Source: Nocardioides exalbidus
GTDB lineage: Bacteria; Actinomycetota; Actinomycetes; Propionibacteriales; Nocardioidaceae
NCBI RefSeq assembly: GCF_900105585.1
Contig: NZ_FNRT01000002.1
Span: 4,030,001-4,094,000 of the forward strand
DNA length: 64,000 bases
Direction: 5' to 3'
The position numbers and the translations under genes are program-made. Shown here in pieces: positions 8,712 through 19,283 of this stretch (position 1 is the stretch's first letter; the number at the start of each line of letters is the position of its first letter). The notes below the pieces were generated by a model that saw only the letters and a program-made list of their open reading frames with translations, was not told where the DNA came from and made no database searches.

Positions 8712-9730
8712 GCCCCGGTGGGCGGTGCGACCTGCGGGGCCTGGGCGCACGCCTTGGTGGTGAACGTCATCTTCCACATCTGCTGGCCCTTGAGCCGGAA
8801 GCCCTGGTCAGCAGCGATCGCCTTGATCACGACCGTGCGGGACTTGGCCTTGATCCAGACGCCCTTCTGGACGACCCGGCCGTTGGCCTTGTAGATCACG
8901 CCGGTGCGCTTGGCGACCTTGAAGAGGTCGCTGCGCGTGCCGCACTTGTCGATCTTCTTGGCAGCACCCTGCACCACGCGCACCTGGGCGGGGAGCACCT
9001 CCGGCGGGGTCTGCACCACCGGCGGCTGCTCGGTCGGGGGAGTCGTCGTCGGAGGCGTCGTCGGCGGCTCGGTCGGCGGCGTGCTGGGGCAGGGCACGTT
9101 GCTGTCCGTCGGGACCGGCAGCGTGAACGACGTCGCACCGCCCGGGAACTGGTAGCCCGTGCCGGCGGTGACCGTGAGGCTGCCGTCCGGGTTGACGACC
9201 GAGCTCCACGGGCCGGTCGGGACCGTGCCGTAGTGGGCGTTGCCCGGGCCGCAGTCGTCGACGACCGGGACGACCGGCTTCTCGACGGTGGTCACGTTGC
9301 AGGCGTCGGAGAACGACGCAGCGGCGATGGAGCCGGAGTTGGTCGCGGTGTTGTTGTTGGTCCACCTGCCGGTGAGCGTCAGCGTCACCGCGGCGGCGGG
9401 CTTGGTCGTGATGGTCTCGGTGAAGCTCTTCGTCTGGCGGTTGGTCAGCTGCGAGCCGACCGGCACCGCGTTCGTCCGGTTGGACGCCGTGATGGTCTCG
9501 GTGAGCGTCTCACTGTTGACGACGCTCCAGGTGACGGCCCAGCCGCCACCGGTCTTGCAGACCACCGAACCGGTGATCGTGTTGTGGTGCGCACTTGCCG
9601 CTCCGGCGATGCCGACGACGGCGAAGCCGACGGCCAGGACGAGGGTCAGGACCCTCGACACCGTTCGCGGTAGCAAGGCCGCGCTCCCCTCGGCCGTCCC
9701 CACGGCCACTCCCACGCGTGCTGAATCCAT
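8708..9730 (-). CDS. Secreted surface protein with Pro/Thr-rich linker, sortase-coupled
   Basis: Predicted exported protein of 340 aa. A hydrophobic signal (about 28-46, ending in GAASA before HHN) leads into a Thr-rich N-terminal domain, an extended Pro/Thr linker (PTEPPTTPPTTTPPTEQPP) and a basic Cys-containing C-terminal domain. There is no LPXTG-hydrophobic-tail signal; the protein simply ends APPTGA. ATG 9730 is chosen because the signal peptide follows it; an in-frame start at 9784 would add 18 residues. It is coupled to the sortase by a GTGA overlap. Function is unknown. Confidence 0.8.
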   Translation of the reverse strand: MDSARVGVAVGTAEGSAALLPRTVSRVLTLVLAVGFAVVGIAGAASAHHNTITGSVVCKTGGGWAVTWSVVNSETLTETITASNRTNAVPVGSQLTNRQTKSFTETITTKPAAAVTLTLTGRWTNNNTATNSGSIAAASFSDACNVTTVEKPVVPVVDDCGPGNAHYGTVPTGPWSSVVNPDGSLTVTAGTGYQFPGGATSFTLPVPTDSNVPCPSTPPTEPPTTPPTTTPPTEQPPVVQTPPEVLPAQVRVVQGAAKKIDKCGTRSDLFKVAKRTGVIYKANGRVVQKGVWIKAKSRTVVIKAIAADQGFRLKGQQMWKMTFTTKACAQAPQVAPPTGA

Positions 9731-9887
9731 GTCGTGCACTACCCCCAAAAAAGGTTTCCCTGTGTCGGGGCGACCCGATGCCACCCCATCTATCGATCTA
9801 ACGGGGTACGACGAGCGCAGGCACGCAAGGACACCTCAAGATGACGTAAAGACTTCGCCATTCCCACGCGAAACCCACAGGGATGCG
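9731..9887. other. Intergenic region between ctaB end and surface-protein start
   Basis: 157 bp that must carry the promoter of the surface-protein/sortase pair (minus strand). Visible items are a run of six T within CCTTTTTTGGGGG just upstream of the start on the minus strand and AT-rich GATCGATAGATG (about 9790-9800). No convincing -35/-10 pair or riboswitch was recognised. Confidence 0.4.
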
Positions 9888-10856
9888 CTAGCGCGACAGC
9901 AGGGGGTCCAGGGCAACCGCGACGAACACCAGCGACAGGTAGAGATTCGACGCGTGGAAGAGGCGCATCGGGTTGATCTCGCCCAGCACGTCCGACGCCT
10001 TCGCGCGCCGCCACATGCGGTGCGCCTCGACCAGGAACACGGCGCCGAGGACGGCGACCGCGATCGGGTAGACCAGGCTCGTGCCGGCCACCGGCCAGAG
10101 CAGCAGGGACGTCGCGACCATCACCCAGCTGTAGACCACGATCTGCCGGCCGACCTCGGCGGCCGGCTTGACCACGGGCAGCATCGGGACGTCGACGTTG
10201 CGGTAGTCCTCGCGGTAGCGCAGGGCCAGCGCCCACGTGTGCGGGGGCGTCCAGAAGAAGACGACCAGGAACAGGACCACCGGCGTCCAGGCCAGCTCGC
10301 CGGTCACCGCCGTCCAGCCGATCAGGGCAGGGAAGCACCCGGCCAGACCGCCCCAGACGATGTTCTGGGTCGTGCGGCGCTTGAGCAGCATCGTGTAGAC
10401 GAAGACGTAGAACGCGTTGGCGCCCAGCGAGAGTGCCGCGGAGAGTCCGTTGACCCCCCACCAGAGGACCGCGGTCGAGACGACGGCGAGCACCGTGGCG
10501 AAGACCAGGGCCGAGCGGGCGGTGACGATGTGCCGCGGCAGGGCCCTGCGTCGGGTCCGCCGCATCTGCTCGTCGATGTCGCGGTCGTAGACGCAGTTGT
10601 ACGCCGACGCCGACCCCGCCGAGAGCGTGCCGCCGATGACGGTCCACACGACGAGCACCAGGTCCGGGATGCCGCGCTCGGCGAAGAACATCACCGGCAC
10701 CGTGGTCAGCAGGAGCAGCTCGATGACACGCGGCTTGGTGAGCCCGACGTAGGCACCGACGACGTCGCGCCAGGTCTTGGGACCGTCGTGCTGGGCACCC
10801 TCGTCACCGGTCGACTGCCGGTCGGACGCAGCAGCGTGCGGGCCGACATGGGACAC
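9888..10856 (-). CDS. ctaB: Protoheme IX farnesyltransferase (heme O synthase) CtaB
   Basis: UbiA-family membrane prenyltransferase that attaches farnesyl to heme B, producing heme O for CtaA. The 322-aa protein has both Asp-rich motifs: NCVYDRDIDEQMRRTRRRALP-like first motif and YREDYRNVDVPMLPVV second motif, plus about nine membrane helices. GTG 10856 follows GAGGTCCCCACC, giving a good ribosome site; the frame extends 31 codons further but without one. It is divergent from tkt. Confidence 0.95.
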   Translation of the reverse strand: MSHVGPHAAASDRQSTGDEGAQHDGPKTWRDVVGAYVGLTKPRVIELLLLTTVPVMFFAERGIPDLVLVVWTVIGGTLSAGSASAYNCVYDRDIDEQMRRTRRRALPRHIVTARSALVFATVLAVVSTAVLWWGVNGLSAALSLGANAFYVFVYTMLLKRRTTQNIVWGGLAGCFPALIGWTAVTGELAWTPVVLFLVVFFWTPPHTWALALRYREDYRNVDVPMLPVVKPAAEVGRQIVVYSWVMVATSLLLWPVAGTSLVYPIAVAVLGAVFLVEAHRMWRRAKASDVLGEINPMRLFHASNLYLSLVFVAVALDPLLSR

Positions 10857-10984
10857 GGTGGGGACCTCGGACTGACGGAAGATGGGACGCTGACTTCTGG
10901 AAGCGTAAGGGGCTGTCCACAGCGACCGGAATCCAGTGTCCGGGACCACCCTCGGGCGGGGTCGAGTCTACGCGGCCACGGGGA

Positions 10985-10990
10985 TAGGCT
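10985..10990 (+). promoter_or_regulatory. Candidate -10 box for the tkt operon (TAGGCT)
   Basis: TAGGCT lies 85 nt upstream of the tkt start in the 218-bp ctaB-tkt divergent spacer. TCGAGT sits 17 nt upstream as a weak -35. The rest of the spacer shows no other clear signal. Confidence 0.4.
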
Positions 10991-11074
10991 CGCAGTCGAG
11001 GCCACCCAGTAGGGGCTGTGATCCCGCACTCCCCTCCCCCGCACTGGCCCCGAACTCCATCGAGAGGAACTGCG

Positions 11075-13204
<2,130 letters not shown>

Positions 13205-13245
13205 CCACTTCTGATCGTCCCACCCACCACGCACGGGAGAACCCC

Positions 13246-14361
13246 ATGAACGACCGTCTCAAGGCCCTGGCTGACGCCGGGGTGTCCATCTGGCTCGACG
13301 ACCTGTCCCGGGAGCGACTGCAGACGGGCAACCTCGCCGAGCTGGTCGAGAACAGCAACGTCGTCGGCGTGACGTCCAACCCGGCGATCTTCCAGGCCGC
13401 GCTGTCCGACGGCGAGCGCTACGACCCGCAGGTCCGCGAGCTCGCGGCCGCCGGTGCCGACGTCGAGAAGGCGACCCAGACCATCACCACCGACGACGTC
13501 CGCGAGGCGTGCAAGGTGCTGCGTCCCGTCTTCGACGTGACCGACGGGGTCGACGGTCGCGTGTCGATCGAGGTCTCTCCCGGCCTGGCGCACGACACCG
13601 ACCAGACCGTCGCGGAGGCCGCCGAGCTGTGGCGCATCGTCGACCAGCCCAACCTGCTGATCAAGATCCCGGGCACCAAGGAGGGCTGGCCGGCCATCAC
13701 CGAGACCATCGGCGCCGGGATCTCGGTCAACGTGACGCTGATCTTCGGCCTCGAGCAGTACCGCAACGTGATGGAGGCCTACGTCGCCGGCCTCGAGAAG
13801 GCCGTGGCCAACGGCCACGAGCTCGCCGACATCCACTCGGTGGCGTCGTTCTTCGTCTCGCGCGTCGACGGCGAGATCGACAAGCGCCTCGAGGCCACCA
13901 CCGAGGGGCCCGGCACCGACCCGGCCCTGCGCGGCAAGGCGGGCGTCGCCAACGCCCGGCTGGCCTTCAAGCTCTACGAGGAGTTCTTCGCCGGTGAGCG
14001 CTGGGAGGCGCTCGAGGCGCAGGGCGCCCGCAAGCAGCGCCCGCTGTGGGCCTCGACCGGCGTGAAGAACCCCGACTACGACGACACGATGTACGTGGTC
14101 GACCTCGTCGTCGAGGACACCGTCAACACGATGCCGGAGAAGACCCTCGACGCCGTCGCCGACCACGGCGAGGTGCGCGGCGACCGGGTGCGCCCGTTCT
14201 ACGACGACGCCGCCGCCCACATGCAGGCGCTGGCGGATGCCGGGATCGACTACGACGACGTGATCCAGGTGCTGCTCCAGGAGGGCGTCGAGAAGTTCCT
14301 CGTCGCGTGGGACGAGCTCCAGACGACCCTGGCCGCCTCGCTCGAGGCCGCGCGCAAGTGA
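13246..14361 (+). CDS. tal: Transaldolase
   Basis: Transfers dihydroxyacetone units between sugar phosphates in the pentose phosphate pathway. The 371 aa fit the actinobacterial transaldolase subfamily: GVTSNPAIFQAAL near the N-terminus and the Schiff-base lysine in LLIKIPGTKEGW. ATG 13246 is preceded by CGGGAG. It starts 41 nt after tkt and ends in a GTGA overlap with pgi. Confidence 0.97.
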   Translation: MNDRLKALADAGVSIWLDDLSRERLQTGNLAELVENSNVVGVTSNPAIFQAALSDGERYDPQVRELAAAGADVEKATQTITTDDVREACKVLRPVFDVTDGVDGRVSIEVSPGLAHDTDQTVAEAAELWRIVDQPNLLIKIPGTKEGWPAITETIGAGISVNVTLIFGLEQYRNVMEAYVAGLEKAVANGHELADIHSVASFFVSRVDGEIDKRLEATTEGPGTDPALRGKAGVANARLAFKLYEEFFAGERWEALEAQGARKQRPLWASTGVKNPDYDDTMYVVDLVVEDTVNTMPEKTLDAVADHGEVRGDRVRPFYDDAAAHMQALADAGIDYDDVIQVLLQEGVEKFLVAWDELQTTLAASLEAARK

Positions 14362-16013
14362 GCACGGGGCCGGTGGATCCGACGACGACGCCGGCCTGGG
14401 AGGAGCTGGCCGCCCTGGCGGCCGGCTTCACGCCCGACCTGCGCGGCTGGTTCGACGACGACGCGGGCCGGACGGCGTCCCTGACCCACCAGGCGGGCGA
14501 CCTGCACGTCGACCTCTCGAAGACCTTCCTGCGGGACGACGTGCTCGCCGCCCTGCTCGACCTCGCTGCGCAGACCGGCGTCGTCGAGCGGCGCGACGCG
14601 ATGTTCGCCGGCGCCCACATCAACACCACCGAGGACCGCGCGGTGCTGCACACCGCACTGCGCCTGCCCGCTGACGCGTCGCTGACGGTCGACGGCCAGG
14701 ACGTCGTGGCCGACGTCCACGAGGTGCTGGACCGAGTGGGCGCCTTCGCGGAACGGGTGCGTTCCGGCACCTGGACCGGGGTCACCGGCAAGCGGATCGA
14801 GACGGTCGTCAACATCGGCATCGGTGGGTCCGACCTCGGTCCGGTGATGGCCTACGAGGCGCTCGAGCCCTACCACCAGGACGGCCTGACCTGCCGGTTC
14901 ATCAGCAACATCGACCCGACCGACGCCGGGCAGGAGCTCAAGGGCCTCGACCCGGAGACCACGCTTTTCATCGTCTCCAGCAAGACCTTCGGCACCCTCG
15001 AGACCCTCACCAACGCCCGGTTGTGCCGGTCCTGGCTCCTCGACCACCTGCCCGCCGGCAGCGACCCGGAGGCCGCCGTCGCGCAGCACTTCGTCGCCGT
15101 CTCCACCGCCCTCGACAAGGTCGCCGAGTTCGGCATCGACCCGGACAACGCCTTCGGCTTCTGGGACTGGGTGGGTGGCCGCTACTCGATGGACTCCGCC
15201 ATCGGACTGTCCCTGGTGATCGCCGTCGGTCCCGAACGGTTCACCGAGATGCTCGCCGGGTTCCACACGGTCGACGAGCACTTCCGGACCACCCCGGCGG
15301 CCGACAACGTGCCACTGCTGATGGGCCTGCTCAACGTCTGGTACACCAACTTCCTCGGCGCCCACACGCACGCGGTCCTCCCCTACTCCCAGCTGCTGCA
15401 CCGGTTCCCGGCCTACCTCCAGCAGCTCACCATGGAGTCCAACGGCAAGGGTGTGCGCTGGGACGGCACGGAGGTCTCCTACGACACCGGTGAGGTGTTC
15501 TGGGGCGAGCCCGGCACCAACGGCCAGCACGCCTTCTACCAGCTCATCCACCAGGGGACCCGGCTGATCCCGGCGGACTTCATCGCCTTCGCGCGGCCGG
15601 CGTACGCCCTCGCCGACGGCGACACGGACGTGCACGAGCTCTTCCTGGCGAACTTCTTCGCACAGACCAAGGCGCTCGCCTTCGGCAAGACCGCCGACGA
15701 GGTGCGGGCCGAGGGGGTCGCGGAGGACCTGGTGTCCGCGCGCACGTTCCCGGGCAACCGGCCGACCACGTCGATCATGGCGCCCGAGCTGAGCCCGGGC
15801 GTGCTCGGGCAGCTGATCGCGCTCTACGAGCACCTCACGTTCGTCGAGGGCGCGGTATGGGGCATCGACAGCTTCGACCAGTGGGGCGTCGAGCTCGGCA
15901 AGCAGCTCGCCCAGCAGCTGCGGCCCGCCGTGTCCGGCGATGCCGACGTCGCCGCCGAGCAGGACGCGTCCACGCAGTCCCTCATCCGCTACTACCAGGA
16001 GCACCGAGGATGA
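14358..16013 (+). CDS. pgi: Glucose-6-phosphate isomerase
   Basis: Interconverts glucose-6-phosphate and fructose-6-phosphate, joining glycolysis to the pentose phosphate genes around it. The 551-aa sequence contains NIGIGGSDLGP, the phosphate-binding SKTFGTLETLTN, GGRYSMDSAIGL and QQLTMESNGKG. The GTG start overlaps the tal stop and the stop overlaps the zwf ATG, so expression is coupled to both neighbours. Confidence 0.97.
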   Translation: MSTGPVDPTTTPAWEELAALAAGFTPDLRGWFDDDAGRTASLTHQAGDLHVDLSKTFLRDDVLAALLDLAAQTGVVERRDAMFAGAHINTTEDRAVLHTALRLPADASLTVDGQDVVADVHEVLDRVGAFAERVRSGTWTGVTGKRIETVVNIGIGGSDLGPVMAYEALEPYHQDGLTCRFISNIDPTDAGQELKGLDPETTLFIVSSKTFGTLETLTNARLCRSWLLDHLPAGSDPEAAVAQHFVAVSTALDKVAEFGIDPDNAFGFWDWVGGRYSMDSAIGLSLVIAVGPERFTEMLAGFHTVDEHFRTTPAADNVPLLMGLLNVWYTNFLGAHTHAVLPYSQLLHRFPAYLQQLTMESNGKGVRWDGTEVSYDTGEVFWGEPGTNGQHAFYQLIHQGTRLIPADFIAFARPAYALADGDTDVHELFLANFFAQTKALAFGKTADEVRAEGVAEDLVSARTFPGNRPTTSIMAPELSPGVLGQLIALYEHLTFVEGAVWGIDSFDQWGVELGKQLAQQLRPAVSGDADVAAEQDASTQSLIRYYQEHRG

Positions 16014-17533
16014 CCTACACCAATCCGTTGCGCGACCCGCAGGACCGACGGCTGCCCCGCATCGCCGGCCCGTGCGGGATGGTGCTCTTCGGCGTCACCG
16101 GCGACCTGTCGCGCAAGAAGGTCATGCCGGCGATCTACGACCTCGCCAACCGCGGGCTTCTGCCGCCGGGCTTCAGCCTCGTCGGCTTCGCCCGCCGCGA
16201 CTGGGCCGACCAGGACTTCGCGCAGATCGTGCACGACGCGGTCAAGGAGCACGCCCGTACGCCGTTCCGCGAGGAGGTCTGGAAGCAGCTGTCCGAGGGC
16301 TTCCGGTTCGTCCCCGGCAACTTCGACGACGACGACGCCTTCGACAACCTGCGCCGCACGGTCGAGGAGCTCGACCAGCTGCGCGGCACCGGCGGCAACA
16401 TGGCGTTCTACCTCGCCATCCCGCCGGCGTTCTTCGGCACCGTCGTGGGCCAGCTCAAGGAGCACGGCCTCGCCGACCCGGGTCCGGACCAGTGGCGCCG
16501 GGTGGTCGTGGAGAAGCCCTTCGGCCACGACCTCAAGTCGGCCCAGGAGCTCAACGCGACGCTCGCGGGCGTCTTCCCGTCGGGGTCGGTCTTCCGGATC
16601 GACCACTACCTCGGCAAGGAGACGGTCCAGAACATCCTGGCGATGCGCTTCGCCAACAACATGTTCGAGCCGATCTGGAACTCCAACTACGTCGACCACG
16701 TGCAGATCACGATGGCCGAGGACATCGGCATCGGCGGCCGCGCCGGCTACTACGACGGCATCGGCGCCGCCCGCGACGTCATCCAGAACCACCTCCTCCA
16801 ACTGATGGCGCTGGTCGCCATGGAGGAGCCGATCGCGTTCGACGCCGAGAGCCTGCGGATCGAGAAGCAGAAGGTGCTCGCCTCGGCGAAGCTGCCGGCG
16901 CGGCTCGACCTCTCGACCGCGCGGGGGCAGTACATGCCCGGCTGGGCCGGGGGCGAGAAGGTCATCGGCTTCCTCGACGAGGAGGGGATCAAGAAGACCT
17001 CCACCACCGAGACCTTCGCCGCGATCACCGTCAACGTCGACACCCGCCGCTGGGCCGGCGTGCCGTTCTACCTGCGCACCGGCAAGCGCCTGGGTCGCCG
17101 GGTGACCGAGGTCGCCGTGGTGTTCAAGAAGGCGCCCCACCTGCCGTTCACGTCGACCGCCACCGAGGACCTCACCCAGAACGCGCTCGTGATCCGGGTC
17201 CAGCCCGACGAGGGCATGACCATGCGGTTCGGCGCGAAGGTGCCCGGCACGGCGATGGAGATCCGCGACGTCAACATGGACTTCGCCTACGGCGGCTCCT
17301 TCACCGAGGCCAGCGCCGAGGCCTACGAGCGGCTCATCCTCGACGTCCTGCTCGGCGACCCGCCGCTCTTCCCGCGGCACGAGGAGGTCGAGCTGTCCTG
17401 GAAGATCCTCGACCCGGTCATGGAGCACTGGGCGAAGAAGGGCAAGCCGGACCCCTACGACTCCGGCACCTGGGGACCGGAGTCCGCGGACAAGATGATG
17501 GCCCGCGACGGCCGGACCTGGAGGCGACCCTGA
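16010..17533 (+). CDS. zwf: Glucose-6-phosphate 1-dehydrogenase
   Basis: First oxidative step of the pentose phosphate pathway, making NADPH and 6-phosphogluconolactone. The 507-aa protein has the nucleotide-binding FGVTGDLSRKKVMPAIYDL and the active-site RIDHYLGKETVQN. ATG 16010 overlaps the pgi stop (ATGA); the zwf stop shares one base with the opcA start (TGATG). The partner protein OpcA follows directly. Confidence 0.97.
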   Translation: MTYTNPLRDPQDRRLPRIAGPCGMVLFGVTGDLSRKKVMPAIYDLANRGLLPPGFSLVGFARRDWADQDFAQIVHDAVKEHARTPFREEVWKQLSEGFRFVPGNFDDDDAFDNLRRTVEELDQLRGTGGNMAFYLAIPPAFFGTVVGQLKEHGLADPGPDQWRRVVVEKPFGHDLKSAQELNATLAGVFPSGSVFRIDHYLGKETVQNILAMRFANNMFEPIWNSNYVDHVQITMAEDIGIGGRAGYYDGIGAARDVIQNHLLQLMALVAMEEPIAFDAESLRIEKQKVLASAKLPARLDLSTARGQYMPGWAGGEKVIGFLDEEGIKKTSTTETFAAITVNVDTRRWAGVPFYLRTGKRLGRRVTEVAVVFKKAPHLPFTSTATEDLTQNALVIRVQPDEGMTMRFGAKVPGTAMEIRDVNMDFAYGGSFTEASAEAYERLILDVLLGDPPLFPRHEEVELSWKILDPVMEHWAKKGKPDPYDSGTWGPESADKMMARDGRTWRRP

Positions 17534-18444
17534 TGATCGAGCTCACCGACACCAACTCGTCGTCGATCGCGGCCGAGTTCGTCCGCTCCCGCGTCCGGGC
17601 CGGGAGCCCGGCGATGGGCATGGTCATGACGCTGATCATCGTGGCGCCCGAGGACGACGCCGCCGAGGCGATGGAGGCCGCCAAGCGCGCCTCGCGCGAG
17701 CACCCGTCGCGCGTGCTCGGCGTGATCCTCGGCGACGCGCGAGGCGCCGCGCAGGTCAACGCCCAGGTCGGCAGCGGCGACGGCTGGGGCGGCGAGACCG
17801 CCCTCATCCGGCTCAAGGGCGAGGTGGTGAAGCACGCCGAGTCGGTGGTGCTGCCGCTCCTGCTCCCCGACTCCCCCGTCGCGATCTGGTGGCCCACCTC
17901 CGCGCCGGCGAACCCGGCAGCGGACCCGCTCGGTGCGATCGCGCAGCGGCGCATCACCGACTCGGCCGCCGTCTCGCGTGGCAAGTCCACGGCGATGCTC
18001 ACCCAGTGCGAGACCTACGCCGCCGGCAACACCGACCTCAGCTGGACCCGGCTCACGCCGTGGCGCGCGCTGCTCGCCGCGGCGCTCGACCAGCACCCGC
18101 TCAAGGTGACCGGCGCCAAGGTCACCGCCGAGCGGGTGAGCCCCAGCGCCGACCTGCTCGTCGCGTGGCTGGCCGACCGGCTCAAGGTCGAGGTCACCCG
18201 CGGGAACTCAGAAGGCCCCGGCATCACCGAGGTCACGATGGACACCAAGGAGGGGCCGATCCGCATCGCGCGCGGCGACGGCCGGCTGGCGACCTTCACC
18301 TCGCCCAACCGGCCCGACCGCCCGGTCGCACTCAAGCGTCGCGAGGTCCCCGCCCTCCTGGCCGAGGAGCTGCGCCGCCTCGACGAGGACGACGTCTACG
18401 CCGAGGTCGCCATGCGACTCGTCAAGCTCCGGGGCAAGAAGTGA
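17533..18444 (+). CDS. opcA: Glucose-6-phosphate dehydrogenase assembly protein OpcA
   Basis: Protein needed for full G6PDH activity or assembly in actinobacteria and cyanobacteria. The 303-aa sequence has the OpcA features: LPLLLPDSPVAIWWP, DLSWTRLTPWRALLAAALD and a C-terminal domain with many basic residues. Its position directly after zwf (1-bp overlap) and before pgl (GTGA overlap) is the family's usual context. It has no known catalytic activity itself. Confidence 0.95.
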   Translation: MIELTDTNSSSIAAEFVRSRVRAGSPAMGMVMTLIIVAPEDDAAEAMEAAKRASREHPSRVLGVILGDARGAAQVNAQVGSGDGWGGETALIRLKGEVVKHAESVVLPLLLPDSPVAIWWPTSAPANPAADPLGAIAQRRITDSAAVSRGKSTAMLTQCETYAAGNTDLSWTRLTPWRALLAAALDQHPLKVTGAKVTAERVSPSADLLVAWLADRLKVEVTRGNSEGPGITEVTMDTKEGPIRIARGDGRLATFTSPNRPDRPVALKRREVPALLAEELRRLDEDDVYAEVAMRLVKLRGKK

Positions 18445-19169
18445 CCGGCGCACCCGTGGTCCGCCGTCACGACGACTCCGACACTCTCGTCGGCGACGTC
18501 GCCTCGGCGCTGCTCGAGCGGATCGAGGCCGCGCAGGCGCGTGGCGAGGTGCCCCACATCGGCCTCACCGGCGGCACCATCGCCGACGCGCTGCACCGCG
18601 AGCTCGCCCGCCGGGCGCCGGACTCGTCCGTCGAATGGTCCCGGATCGCGTTCTGGTGGGGCGACGAGCGCTTCGTGCCCGCCGACTCCCCCGACCGCAA
18701 CGCCCTCCAGGCACGCGAGGCACTCCTCGACCACGTCCCGGTCGATGAGGCCCACGTGCACGAGGTACCGGCCAGCGACCAGGTGGCCACCGCGGAGGAC
18801 GCGGCGTCGTCGTACAGCGCCAGCATGCGTGAGCACGGCGCCGGCTCCTTCGAGGTGCTGATGCTGGGCATCGGCCCCGACGGCCACTGCGCGTCGATGT
18901 TCCCGGGGCACCCGGCGCTCGGCGCTCGTGACGCGATCGCCGTCGCCGTCCACGACTCCCCCAAGCCACCGCCGGACCGGGTCACCCTCACCTTCGAGGC
19001 GATGGAGCGGTCCCGCGCGGTGTGGTTCATCGCCAGCGGCGAGGGCAAGGCCGAGGCGGTCGCCCGTGCCCTCGCGCCCGAGGGCACCGTCGAGGAGACC
19101 CCGGCCCGCGGCGTGCGCGGCGAGGAGACCGTCTGGTGGCTCGACGAGGAAGCGGCCTCCGCCCTCTGA
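18441..19169 (+). CDS. pgl: 6-phosphogluconolactonase
   Basis: Hydrolyses the lactone made by Zwf. The 242 aa show GLTGGTIADAL, WWGDERFVP and GIGPDGHCASMFPGHP, the conserved motifs of the NagB-like DevB/Pgl family. The GTG start overlaps the opcA stop. It ends the operon; its TGA stop is also the first three bases of a stem-forming repeat array. No gnd gene is seen nearby. Confidence 0.95.
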   Translation: MTGAPVVRRHDDSDTLVGDVASALLERIEAAQARGEVPHIGLTGGTIADALHRELARRAPDSSVEWSRIAFWWGDERFVPADSPDRNALQAREALLDHVPVDEAHVHEVPASDQVATAEDAASSYSASMREHGAGSFEVLMLGIGPDGHCASMFPGHPALGARDAIAVAVHDSPKPPPDRVTLTFEAMERSRAVWFIASGEGKAEAVARALAPEGTVEETPARGVRGEETVWWLDEEAASAL

Positions 19170-19283
19170 CCGGGCGGTTCCTCCCCGTCAGCCCCGCCGA
19201 CCGGGCGGTTCCTCCCCGTCAGCCCCGCCGACCGGGCGGTTCCTCCCCGTCACGACCACCCACCGGGCGGTTCCTCCCCGTCA
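19167..19283. repeat. 31-bp-period array of imperfect dyads (left array, 4 units)
   Basis: Four near-identical units at about 19167-19190, 19201-19221, 19232-19252 and 19263-19283. Each is an imperfect stem: arm (TG)ACCGGG, 8-nt loop CGGTTCCT, arm CCCCGTCA, with one C-C mismatch. Linkers are 10 bp (GCCCCGCCGA twice). The first unit begins with the TGA stop of pgl. The last ends with TCA, which on the minus strand is a TGA stop in the second reading frame of the convergent gene. It could be a bidirectional terminator or a protein-binding array. Confidence 0.85.

Noticed and set aside
9731..9887. Riboswitch (c-di-AMP type) before the surface-protein gene
   Set aside because: GGGAAACC and a T-run suggested a structured leader, but no conserved riboswitch core could be laid out.
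19167..19283. CRISPR-like array
   Set aside because: Repeats are 21-24 bp but the 10-bp linkers are far too short and two of three are identical; no cas genes nearby.
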